A stretch of DNA of 33,650 nucleotides from an uncultured bacterium. GTDB lineage: Bacteria > Patescibacteriota > Minisyncoccia > Phycocordibacterales > UBA9973. The notes under the pieces are model-generated. The model saw only the letters and a list, made by a program, of their open reading frames with translations, made no database searches and was not told where the DNA came from. This document shows positions 10,141 through 18,953 of the stretch, one piece after another (position 1 is the stretch's first letter; every line of letters begins with the position of its first letter). Where the stretch lies: positions 1 through 33,650 of the forward strand of contig CAILJY010000078.1 in NCBI GenBank assembly GCA_903834665.1. Reading direction: 5' to 3'. A program made the position numbers and the translations under genes.

Positions 10141-11355
10141 ATGCTTAACCATAAATTAAAATTTCATGAATTAATAATACTTTCTCTTAGAACTTTTAAA
10201 ACTAAGCCACAGAGAGCTTTTTTGACGATTATGGGCATGTCAGTAGGTATTGCAACAGTTCTTCTTTTGGTTTCGTTGGGTTATGGTTTCCAATATATTT
10301 TGATAGGGAAGTTGATGACAACAGAAGATTCACTTGTTACTATGGAAGTTTCTTATCCTTCAGAAAGTAATTTATTAATTAAAAAAGATACCTTAGATCT
10401 TTTAAAAAATTCATTAGATGTAGCAGAAGTTAGTCCTATAGCTGAATTCCCGGGAGAGATTAGAATAGATGGAACGACAGGAGGTCTCTTGATTGATACT
10501 CGTATTGTTGAACCTTCTTATTTTAGGCTTGCAGGTTTATTGCCAGACATAGGAACAATCCCCACTGAAGAAAATCCAGGGTTGGTATCTTCTAGTCAAA
10601 TGCTTGTTCCTATTAACTTAACTGTAGATGAATCATCTTTAAATAAATTACTTAATTTTAAAATATTTTATCAAGATCAAATAAGCATGGTTGCAGATGA
10701 AGCCGATTCTACTGCTCCAGTTCCTATTAAAGGAATTATAACTGACGATTCTATTTCTCCTACGGCAATTATTTTTAATAACACTCTTTCCAAAGAGCCA
10801 CCTTTTTATAGTAAAGCTTTAGTTAAAGCTCAAAGTATTGAAGTTATAGAAAAGCTTCGAGATAGACTTTTAGGAGAAGGATATTTAGTTTCTGCTCGTA
10901 TTGATTTGGTGAATCAAGCTCGTAAGATAACAAATATAATTACTATTATATTAGGAGTTTTTGGAGTTACAGCTTTAGTTGTTTCAGCGATTGGAATGTT
11001 TAATACAATGCTTGTCGGTTTCCTTGAACGTATATATGAAGTTGGTATTTTAAAATCATTAGGAGCAACAGATAGTGATGTTAGAAATTTATTTTTAGTT
11101 GAAGCTTCAATCATGGGATTTCTAGGAGGAGCAGGGGGGATATTAATTGGATTTGGTATTGGTAAAATTTTAAACTATGTTTTGAGTTTGGTGGCAACTA
11201 GATTCGGAGGGAAAGCAATCGATTTATTTGTCTCACCAATTTGGTTTATCTTCCTTATTTTAGGATTTTCAATAGTTATTGGTTTCGTTTCTGGATGGTG
11301 GCCAGCCCACCGTGCCGCCGGACTTTCTCCTAAAGAGGCCTTCACTAAAAAATAA
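10141..11355 (+). CDS. FtsX/MacB-like ABC transporter permease
   Basis: N-terminal TM 'RAFLTIMGMSVGIATVLLLVSLGYG', C-terminal 'GMFNTMLVGFLERIYEVGILKSLGATDSDVRNLFLVEASIMG...HRAAGLSPKEAF'. Confidence 0.88.
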   Translation: MLNHKLKFHELIILSLRTFKTKPQRAFLTIMGMSVGIATVLLLVSLGYGFQYILIGKLMTTEDSLVTMEVSYPSESNLLIKKDTLDLLKNSLDVAEVSPIAEFPGEIRIDGTTGGLLIDTRIVEPSYFRLAGLLPDIGTIPTEENPGLVSSSQMLVPINLTVDESSLNKLLNFKIFYQDQISMVADEADSTAPVPIKGIITDDSISPTAIIFNNTLSKEPPFYSKALVKAQSIEVIEKLRDRLLGEGYLVSARIDLVNQARKITNIITIILGVFGVTALVVSAIGMFNTMLVGFLERIYEVGILKSLGATDSDVRNLFLVEASIMGFLGGAGGILIGFGIGKILNYVLSLVATRFGGKAIDLFVSPIWFIFLILGFSIVIGFVSGWWPAHRAAGLSPKEAFTKK

Positions 11356-11378
11356 AAATATTTATTATCATATATTTT

Positions 11379-11407
11379 CCCAGATAGGCCTTAAGGGCCT
11401 ATCTGGG
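11379..11407. terminator. Perfect hairpin after the permease gene (no T-tract)
   Basis: CCCAGATAGGCC-TTAAG-GGCCTATCTGGG; 12-bp perfect stem. Confidence 0.5.
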
Positions 11408-11429
11408 TGTAAAGAACAATTTTATAATT

Positions 11430-11457
11430 TTACATCTACGCTATAGCTGAGATGTAA
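11430..11457. repeat. Imperfect palindrome directly after the stop of Cys-rich paralog 1; related to 27546-27583
   Basis: TTACATCT-ac-GCTATAGC-tg-AGATGTAA; shares GCTATAGCTGA and the TTACAT...ATGTAA arms with the palindrome after paralog 4. Confidence 0.7.
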
Positions 11458-13245
11458 TTAATATACTTCTTGCTGATAACACTTCTCACAATACACTATC
11501 TCAGGTCTTTCTGGAGAGTATGATGTGTCAAATTCGTTTTGACATTTTTCTTTTCCATGAGAATGTTCAATAGTATTACTATACTTACTATTTGATGAAT
11601 GATCTCCACTACAACAACACTGTCTTTTATAGAGTTTACTTTTATTTCTTTGAGAAATGCGTTCTTTGTGACGACAATCAACACAATAACGTGGAATTGG
11701 TAATTTGCTATACCTTAAAAATTGTAATTCATTAGGAATTATTTTATAGGCACGTTTACATTTATCACAAGAAATAATCTCTTTTAAAATATCGTCAGAT
11801 ACATCTATTATATCGTCAGATATATTGATAGAATTTATTGAGACAGTATATTCATTTTTAGGAACCTCATACCAATTAGCACCATAAGATAGTATTTCTT
11901 CTTTTGATAAAGGAAATTGTTCAGGAGTTATTGTATCATTGTATGCAAACGGAGAGAATTCGGGTGGGAAAAACTCACCATATTTATAAACTCTACCCTT
12001 ACTATCTATATATGGCATATCATTCATATGTTTACGTATTTCATCTCTCAATTTATAAAATTCTTCTTTATTGTATTTTTTATTTAAAATAACATAATCT
12101 CCACTGTTAACACTAACACTTCCAAAAATATGATTAGCCTTTTTACCACAAAACATACTATATTCAAAATCTATTCCTCCATCCCAACACTCAAAAGAAA
12201 AACGTACCTGTGAGGAATTCCAACCACAAGTCATGCTCTCATATATCTGTTCACTATTATAACCACTTACAGTCGCATCAAAACAGTCTTTACTCCCTGG
12301 TGTTTGGCTATAATGCACATATTTTAAATCCTCTCCTCCTCTAATTAAGTAACTATTTCTAACATTCTTAGAATTTGATATATATTCACCTAGGCAATTA
12401 TAATTTTTAACTCCCTGAGTATATTTTACAGGAAAATTTAACCAAAAATTATTAGCTTTTTCTTTTATTTCCTTAAGGTTAGACCATTTTGATATATTTA
12501 AAGATTTTATTTTTTCATTATATTTTTCTTTAGATAGTTGTTCATTAAAATAACAATAGGATTTATTCCTTAAATTTACACAACCAAAACAATTAGAACA
12601 TCCGGTACAATTCTTAGAAAAATAAACAGATACACATTCGTCACATTGTGATGAAAAATGAGTATCAAAACATTTATTTAACCAAAATGATTCATAACAT
12701 CTTTCTGATGAGGTTATATGAGAATTATCAAAACAATTTTTACAAAAATCTATAGCATTACCGTAAGCTGAATCCTCATCAGTTGATGCATTAAAAATTA
12801 AATAACAATTCTTTAAATTATCAGCATTGCCAGAATAATCGCTTTTTACCATGTTTGTAGCATCTAATTGACGGTGTGGAACTTTTAAACTCAATTCATG
12901 AAGTTGAAATAGAAAGGGTTTTGATCTATCAAAATCTATTCCATAAGAAAATGGATCCCAATTATCGCTAAACCAATAACTGTCTTCATATATTGGGAAT
13001 TTAGCTTCGGGAGGGAAAAGAGCAAGTATCGGGTTGCCAGTAACACCATCTACATTTCTAAAAAGTTTTCTCTCATTACGGAAAAGACATCTTCTTTGGA
13101 ATCTACATTCCGAACACCAAGTGGGTGCTGGTATTTTATATTTAGCAGAAATTGAAATTTTCTCATAGAATAGAAAATCATCCGGCTCGATGATAAATTT
13201 AAGTTTGCAATTCTGACATATTCTAGTTTCTTCTTTATATTCCAT
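11458..13245 (-). CDS. Cys-rich double-zinc-ribbon protein, paralog 1
   Basis: Start set at 'MEYKEETRICQNCK' because the longer ORF start lies inside a palindrome. N-module 'RICQNCKLKFIIEPDDFLFYEKI...PTWCSECR', C-module 'ISCDKCKRAYKIIPNELQFLRYSKLPIPRYCVDCRHKERISQRN', end 'PERPEIVYCEKCYQQEVY'. Confidence 0.9.
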   Translation of the reverse strand: MEYKEETRICQNCKLKFIIEPDDFLFYEKISISAKYKIPAPTWCSECRFQRRCLFRNERKLFRNVDGVTGNPILALFPPEAKFPIYEDSYWFSDNWDPFSYGIDFDRSKPFLFQLHELSLKVPHRQLDATNMVKSDYSGNADNLKNCYLIFNASTDEDSAYGNAIDFCKNCFDNSHITSSERCYESFWLNKCFDTHFSSQCDECVSVYFSKNCTGCSNCFGCVNLRNKSYCYFNEQLSKEKYNEKIKSLNISKWSNLKEIKEKANNFWLNFPVKYTQGVKNYNCLGEYISNSKNVRNSYLIRGGEDLKYVHYSQTPGSKDCFDATVSGYNSEQIYESMTCGWNSSQVRFSFECWDGGIDFEYSMFCGKKANHIFGSVSVNSGDYVILNKKYNKEEFYKLRDEIRKHMNDMPYIDSKGRVYKYGEFFPPEFSPFAYNDTITPEQFPLSKEEILSYGANWYEVPKNEYTVSINSINISDDIIDVSDDILKEIISCDKCKRAYKIIPNELQFLRYSKLPIPRYCVDCRHKERISQRNKSKLYKRQCCCSGDHSSNSKYSNTIEHSHGKEKCQNEFDTSYSPERPEIVYCEKCYQQEVY

Positions 13246-13250
13246 ATTTT

Positions 13251-13294
13251 TAATTTGGTACAAACTCTGCACGTGCAGAGTTTGTACCAAATTA
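13251..13294. repeat. 44-bp perfect palindrome between paralogs 2 and 1
   Basis: TAATTTGGTACAAACTCTGCAC/GTGCAGAGTTTGTACCAAATTA, no spacer; fills most of the 58-bp gap between the stop of paralog 2 and the start of paralog 1. Confidence 0.95.
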
Positions 13295-13303
13295 TTTATT
13301 TAA

Positions 13304-15025
13304 TTAATATACTTCATTTTGATAACACTTCTCACAATACACTATCTCAGGTCTATCTGGTGCATAAGAAGTTTCAAAGGTGTTTGTACATCCTTCTTTC
13401 ATACAAGAGCGATGCCACAATTTCATAGGGTTTCTTTGAGATAAGCGTTCATAGTGTCTACAGTTAGGACAAAGATGTGGTAATGGTAGATTCATTCGTT
13501 TATAGAAAGATAGTTCTTCAGGGATGATCCTGAAGGCTTCTGTACACTGTTGATTGCATTCTCCCTTATGATCACATTCTATTATTTTGGTGGTTATATC
13601 ATCATTTACATCATTAATATCATCTGGTATGTCTTTACTATATATATCTATATTGTAATTACGTTCTTCTTTGTCTTTCCACTTATATCCTTGTTCTATG
13701 GCTTGTTCTTTGTTTAATGGAAAATATTCTTGAGCTACTGTCTCATTGTAAGCAAATGGGGATAATTCACTTGGGAAGAATTCTCCGTATTTGTATACTC
13801 TACCACAACTGTCTATGTAGGGCTGATCTGACATATGTTTGATGATTTTGGGGACTAGTTCTTCGTATTGTTCCTTGGTGTATTGTTTATTGAGGATGCA
13901 GTATTGTTTGGAATTGAGTCCGACACAACCAAAGAGATTTCTGGAATTAGACACGCAACTATAAATAAAAGAAGAGTCTGATGTATTACTAATCGCGACT
14001 CCAAATTTTGTATTACTGGCTGATCCTGGTCCATTACATTCATAACAGAGTTCAGGACTAGTAGCAGTAGTAATATCATAATTATCTGAGCCTCCTCCTT
14101 TTAAGAAACGCCAAACATATTTTGAATTATTTGTTTCATAAATATCAAATGAATTATGACAATTATGAGAATGTTCAATACTGTTACCAGAAACATCTTT
14201 AGAGTTTGTGATATCAGCAAATTTTCTAATTGATTTTAATAATTTGTTTTTATAAATACCTTTTATTTTTTCGAGATTAATAAATGAATTTAATTTTAAA
14301 GATTTTATTTTTTCAAAGTATTCTTCTTTTGTGTATTTTTCATTAAAAATATAATACTGTTTATTTCTTAGATTCCAACAACCAAAACAATTTGAACAAT
14401 TTTTACAATTATATAAAAACATAGAATCAATACAGATACTTGCTTTTATACTCAAATAAACATTAAAACAATTATTACAATCAATGCATTCATATAATAA
14501 ATCACTATTACGTGAAGAAAGTAAGTCTAAAGAATTTTTACAATCATTTATACCATCTGAGTAACAGCAATTTTCATTTCTATTTGCAGAAAAGACAAGA
14601 TAACAATTTTTTGAGTCAATCGTCATATTAGTGTAATCACTATTTATCATATTTATTCCACCAACATTAGGAAGTGGTACTTCTTTAAAGAGATCAAAAA
14701 ATTGGATAAAAAATGGTTTAGAAAAATCATAATCTTTTCCGTAAACTAAAGGATCAAACTTATCAGACCACCAAAATTCTTTATCTGACACTTTTAGATC
14801 TTTATCGTTAGAATAGACGGAAATAACCTTTTCACTATGACCTTCTATTGAACAATTAGTTTTATATAGATTTCTAACATTTCTCCAAATCATTCTTCTT
14901 ATCATTCTACATTCCGGGCAAAAGGTTGGAGGGGGGACTTTGATTTTTTCATAGAAAGAGAAATCATTAGGCTCAATAATGAAATCATTCTTACAATTCT
15001 GGCATATTCTAGTTTCGGGATTCAT
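13304..15025 (-). CDS. Cys-rich double-zinc-ribbon protein, paralog 2
   Basis: 'ETRICQNCKNDFIIEPNDFSFYEKIKVPPPTFCPECRMIRRMIWRN' ... 'CSNCFGCWNLRNKQYYIFNEKYTKEEYFEKIKSL' ... 'RIIPEELSFYKRMNLPLPHLCPNCRHYERLSQRNPMKLW' ... 'APDRPEIVYCEKCYQNEVY'. Confidence 0.92.
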   Translation of the reverse strand: MNPETRICQNCKNDFIIEPNDFSFYEKIKVPPPTFCPECRMIRRMIWRNVRNLYKTNCSIEGHSEKVISVYSNDKDLKVSDKEFWWSDKFDPLVYGKDYDFSKPFFIQFFDLFKEVPLPNVGGINMINSDYTNMTIDSKNCYLVFSANRNENCCYSDGINDCKNSLDLLSSRNSDLLYECIDCNNCFNVYLSIKASICIDSMFLYNCKNCSNCFGCWNLRNKQYYIFNEKYTKEEYFEKIKSLKLNSFINLEKIKGIYKNKLLKSIRKFADITNSKDVSGNSIEHSHNCHNSFDIYETNNSKYVWRFLKGGGSDNYDITTATSPELCYECNGPGSASNTKFGVAISNTSDSSFIYSCVSNSRNLFGCVGLNSKQYCILNKQYTKEQYEELVPKIIKHMSDQPYIDSCGRVYKYGEFFPSELSPFAYNETVAQEYFPLNKEQAIEQGYKWKDKEERNYNIDIYSKDIPDDINDVNDDITTKIIECDHKGECNQQCTEAFRIIPEELSFYKRMNLPLPHLCPNCRHYERLSQRNPMKLWHRSCMKEGCTNTFETSYAPDRPEIVYCEKCYQNEVY

Positions 15026-15127
15026 GGGGTAATTATAACAAAAAAAATTAAAATGCTACAGGACTCTCGGTCAAACAAGACCGCGAGTACATATTATGGT
15101 GTTAAGTCTATATTTATATAGCAAAAA

Positions 15128-15145
15128 ACAGCACGAAGGTGCTGT
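15128..15145 (-). terminator. Intrinsic terminator-like hairpin for the 15169-15519 gene
   Basis: ACAGCAC-gaag-GTGCTGT; on the minus strand followed by TTTTTT. Near copy of the hairpin at 15856-15879. Confidence 0.75.
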
Positions 15146-15168
15146 CTTTCTTAATATTATTAGTTTGG

Positions 15169-15519
15169 CTAAAGTAAAAGTTGTTCATTAAGGAAACCTT
15201 TACCTTTTTTTCTTAAAGAATCAGGATAATGTTTAATTAATAATAATTTACATTTTTTACTATTAATAACATCCTGATATTCTTCTTCTTCAAGAGCGTC
15301 TAATTGACGGGTTGATTCTTTTGGGAACACCATGTCAAACATATTTTCATAATCAAAAAATAAACGCCCTATCCATGAATCAAGAGTCTCTCCATAGATA
15401 AGACAAAGATGAGGTATAGGATAAATAGGTTTTCCCAACCCCAAACCATGAGTTGCGGTTATTGCCATTTTAAAACAAAAATTAACCCCAATAAATTCTA
15501 TTCTGTCCTTGGCTGTCAT
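15169..15519 (-). CDS. Hypothetical protein
   Basis: 116-aa ORF with stop TAG and a terminator hairpin just downstream; family not recognised. Confidence 0.55.
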   Translation of the reverse strand: MTAKDRIEFIGVNFCFKMAITATHGLGLGKPIYPIPHLCLIYGETLDSWIGRLFFDYENMFDMVFPKESTRQLDALEEEEYQDVINSKKCKLLLIKHYPDSLRKKGKGFLNEQLLL

Positions 15520-15855
15520 AAAAATTATTTTAAATTATTTTTTTATCACATTATCACTTCTAATACCCAGTGTCAATTACTGATATACGCAAAAATCATT
15601 ATCAAATAATATTATTTTAAGCAGTGGGGACTACAGGACTCTTCCATTACATGGACAGTATACCTTTCGTATTTTCTATAATTATTAAATTCCAGAAAAT
15701 ATACTCAAGGTCTTCTCGTCCTGTACGAAAAGTAAAGAGGTTTGGAGTCTAATTGTGGTCAGGAATATTTTTGTTGTCGCCACAACAAAAATTTCACGAC
15801 CCTGGCTCATTAGTTTCGTCTGGTAACGAAACATAACTCCGCCTTCCACAGCTAA

Positions 15856-15879
15856 AAAACAGCACGCAGGTGCTGTTTT
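15856..15879 (-). terminator. Intrinsic terminator downstream of tRNA-Ala
   Basis: AAAACAGCAC-gcag-GTGCTGTTTT; minus-strand read-out ends in a T run. Confidence 0.8.
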
Positions 15880-15889
15880 CTTAACGCTG

Positions 15890-15962
15890 TGGACCCTACA
15901 GGACTCGAACCTGCCACCCCCTCATTGCAAATGAGGTGCTCTACCAGATGAGCTAAGGGCCC
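15890..15962 (-). tRNA. tRNA-Ala (anticodon TGC)
   Basis: Minus strand GGGCCCTTAGCTCATCTGGTAGAGCACCTCATTTGCAATGAGGGGTGGCAGGTTCGAGTCCTGTAGGGTCCA; complete cloverleaf, G3:U70 present, CCA not encoded. Confidence 0.96.
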
Positions 15963-16042
15963 ATGACAATTAATAATTACTAATTAAGAATTAATAATTA
16001 AGATATTCATATATTACTATATTTATATTTTTTTGCAATAGT

Positions 16043-17389
16043 CTAAAACATTGAAATTATTGCGGCGATTGCTGTGATACTCATCAGTACTGTCGTTACC
16101 CATCCTATTATTTTTGTTGTTAATGAATTTTTAAATTCTCCCATAATTTTTTTACTACTACTTATTTTCACAATAAATACAAGTATTACAGGAGCGATAA
16201 TCCCATTGGCAATAGCGGAATATAAAAGAGCCTTTATTGGATCGATACCAATAAAATTAATTAAGATACCAATAATTATTGAGACAGCTATAACTCCATA
16301 GAAAGCATGAGCAGTTTTAAATTTACGATATAGACCTTCTTTCCACCCGAAACTTTCAGTTATTGCATATGCGGCAGATCCTGCAAGTACAGGGATTGCC
16401 AATAATCCTGTACCAATAATTCCTATTGCAAAAAGAAGAAATGCCCATGATCCAGCAAGAGGTTGTAATGCTCGAGCGGCATCAGCGGCTGTTTCGATAT
16501 TTGTAATTCCATTTGCAAAAAGAGTGTGTGAACATACTGCGATTATAAAAAACATTACAAGATTAGATAGAAACATTCCAACCCATATATCTATCCGCAT
16601 TTCTTTTATTTCAGCATGATTTGTATTTTTACGAGAGAGAATAGTTTTTTTACCCATTGATATTTCTTCTTCTATTTCTTGCGAAGTCTGCCAAAAAAAC
16701 AAGTAAGGGGATATGGTTGTTCCTAGAATCCCCGTAATGAGAAGGATTTGGCTCTTAGAGAGGGTAATTTGGGGTATAAATCCATCTTTCAATAATAAAA
16801 GCCAATCCATGTTTATAATCAATCCTGTTACAATATATGCGAAAACAGCAATAACTAACCACTTAAGATATTTTGTATATATTCTGTATGGGACAATTAT
16901 TTCTAACAGTAATCCAGCTAACCCCGTAAAAATAACTAAAAATATAAAAGAAAATTTTGGAGCAAGGAGTTGAATAGCTTTTGCCATCGCTCCTAAGTCT
17001 GCTCCGATATTTAGAGTATTAGCAAAAAATAAAAGTATAGTACAAACATAAAGTATCTTCTTAGAATAATTGTGTTTTATATTAGAGGCTAAACCACGAC
17101 CAGTAACAAGAGCAATTCGAGCACACATTTCTTGCACCGTTGCTACAAGTGGATATACCCAAGCAGCCATCCAAATTAAACCATTACCGTACTGAGCACC
17201 AGCTTGTGAGTAAGTTGTAATTCCAGAAGGGTCGTCATCAGCTGCCCCGGTTATAATTCCGGGTCCGAGTTTTTTTAAATAGTTTTCTCCTTCTTTAATT
17301 AAATTTTCTCTTTTATTAATTTCGGGAGGCGGAAAAGATTGAACTTGTGGTATTGTTTCTAAAGGGGATATTGTTTCTTCTTCGTTCAT
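16043..17389 (-). CDS. NRAMP-family divalent metal transporter
   Basis: 'LGPGIITGAADDDPSGITTYSQAGAQYG' (NRAMP TM1 DPSG-type motif), multiple TM helices, 'NTLNIGADLGAMAKA'. Confidence 0.88.
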   Translation of the reverse strand: MNEEETISPLETIPQVQSFPPPEINKRENLIKEGENYLKKLGPGIITGAADDDPSGITTYSQAGAQYGNGLIWMAAWVYPLVATVQEMCARIALVTGRGLASNIKHNYSKKILYVCTILLFFANTLNIGADLGAMAKAIQLLAPKFSFIFLVIFTGLAGLLLEIIVPYRIYTKYLKWLVIAVFAYIVTGLIINMDWLLLLKDGFIPQITLSKSQILLITGILGTTISPYLFFWQTSQEIEEEISMGKKTILSRKNTNHAEIKEMRIDIWVGMFLSNLVMFFIIAVCSHTLFANGITNIETAADAARALQPLAGSWAFLLFAIGIIGTGLLAIPVLAGSAAYAITESFGWKEGLYRKFKTAHAFYGVIAVSIIIGILINFIGIDPIKALLYSAIANGIIAPVILVFIVKISSSKKIMGEFKNSLTTKIIGWVTTVLMSITAIAAIISMF

Positions 17390-17442
17390 GATAAATCTAT
17401 TATACTTTTTATTATAATTTGATACAATGTATAAGTAACATT

Positions 17443-18930
17443 ATGTCTTTAAATAAACCGAATAAAATTCAAATAATTAAATATGCTCCTCCACCTCCTG
17501 ATTTACCCACACTTGGCAAATCAGATTCGAGTGAGGTTGTTTTTATTGGCAGAACAAATTATGTCGCAGCTCTTGAAGAAAAGAAGTTTGTCTTTGGGAT
17601 CAAGCGTATTGATCGTAGACGCCATATGTATATCATTGGTAAATCAGGAGTTGGTAAATCTAAACTTCAAGAATTGATGATTCGTCAAGATATCGCTTAT
17701 GGGCATGGTATTTGTATTATTGACCCACACGGAGAATTGATTGAAGATATTTTAAATTTTATTCCTGAAGAAAGAATCGAAGATGTTTGTGTTATTGATC
17801 CGGGTGATATTGAATATCCCTCATCATTTAATCCACTTGCTAATATTGATCCTACTTTCAAACATCAACTCACTCAAGGATTGATAGAAGTTTTACGTAA
17901 ACAATTTGGAGCAAATTGGACACCACGTCTTGAGCACGTTTTTCGTTTTACGGTTTTAGCTTTACTTGATTATCCTCATGCGACAATGAGGGGGATGATC
18001 TCAATGCTGACTGATCGTAATTATCGTCAAAAGGTTGTTGAGTATATAGAAGATGACATGGTAAAACGTTTCTGGGCAATAGAATTCGCTGATTGGTCTG
18101 AAAAGTTTGATACAGATGCTATTATTCCTTTGGTTAATAAATTAGGACAGTTTCTTTCTGATCCAATGCTTCGTAATATTTTTGGACAGAAACAAAATAA
18201 AATAGATATAGAGCAATTGATGAATGAACAAAAGATTCTTTTGATTAATTTATCAAAAGGAAAAATAGGGGAGGAAAATTCTTCTTTCTTTGGAGCTATG
18301 TTTTTGACTAAGATTAAACAAGCTGGTATGGCTCGTGCCAAATTAGAACCCAAAGATCGTCATGATTTTTATTTATATGTAGACGAGTTTCAAAATATAG
18401 TGACAGATACATTTGAAAATATTCTTTCTGAAGCTCGTAAATATGGGATCAATCTTATTGTGGCACATCAATACGTAGGTCAATTATTGCCGAAAGTGCA
18501 ACAAGCTGTTCTTGGAAATATTGGATCAATTATTTCGTTCCGTGTTGGTGGAGATGATGCGACCAAGCTCAAGCCAGAATTTGCTCCGGTTTTTGATGTT
18601 AAAGATATGATCAATCTGGGAGTTGGAGAATTTTATATAAAAATGACAATAGATGGAGAGAGTTATGATCCATTTTCAGCTGAGACTCTTAAAGTGCTTC
18701 CTGCTACTCATCCTTCCTACCGCAAGCAAGTTATGGATGCTTCTCGTCGTAAATACGCAATTCTAGCAGATGAAGCTCAGAAATTAATCGCGGAAGAAGA
18801 AGCAACTATTATCCGAAGTGCTCAAGAAAAGGCCGCTATAACTGGTAATAAAACAAAAGAAGAAGATACTGATAAAGAGCAAGAAGATAAAATAGTCAAA
18901 GAAGAAAAAGGTGGAGAGCCACTAATTTAA
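17443..18930 (+). CDS. HerA/TraG-like type IV secretion / DNA-translocase family ATPase (copy 1)
   Basis: 'FGIKRIDRRRHMYIIGKSGVGKSKLQELMIRQD' (Walker A), 'GHGICIIDPHGELIEDIL', 'DFYLYVDEFQNIVTDTFENILSEARKYGINLIVAHQYVGQL'. ATG at 17443 preferred over TTG at 17419. Confidence 0.88.
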   Translation: MSLNKPNKIQIIKYAPPPPDLPTLGKSDSSEVVFIGRTNYVAALEEKKFVFGIKRIDRRRHMYIIGKSGVGKSKLQELMIRQDIAYGHGICIIDPHGELIEDILNFIPEERIEDVCVIDPGDIEYPSSFNPLANIDPTFKHQLTQGLIEVLRKQFGANWTPRLEHVFRFTVLALLDYPHATMRGMISMLTDRNYRQKVVEYIEDDMVKRFWAIEFADWSEKFDTDAIIPLVNKLGQFLSDPMLRNIFGQKQNKIDIEQLMNEQKILLINLSKGKIGEENSSFFGAMFLTKIKQAGMARAKLEPKDRHDFYLYVDEFQNIVTDTFENILSEARKYGINLIVAHQYVGQLLPKVQQAVLGNIGSIISFRVGGDDATKLKPEFAPVFDVKDMINLGVGEFYIKMTIDGESYDPFSAETLKVLPATHPSYRKQVMDASRRKYAILADEAQKLIAEEEATIIRSAQEKAAITGNKTKEEDTDKEQEDKIVKEEKGGEPLI

Positions 18931-18953
18931 TTAAGAATTAAAGATTAAGAATT

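Noticed and set aside
11496-12092. ORFs 11496-11684 (-) and 11904-12092 (+)
   Set aside because: Embedded in the paralog 1 coding sequence with no family features; likely spurious.
13246-13290. Upstream TTG start of paralog 1 (MVQTLHVQSLYQIKN...)
   Set aside because: This extension is just translation through the 44-bp palindrome; the shared family N-terminus begins at MEYKEETRICQNC.
15710-15730. Minus-strand GGACGAGAAGACC resembling a conserved 23S rRNA motif
   Set aside because: The similarity is confined to ~13 nt; flanking sequence does not match 23S domain V.
15620-15860. tmRNA or RNase P RNA in the non-coding stretch
   Set aside because: No matching 5' acceptor partner for the tRNA-like 3' end, no tag ORF and no recognisable RNase P core motifs.
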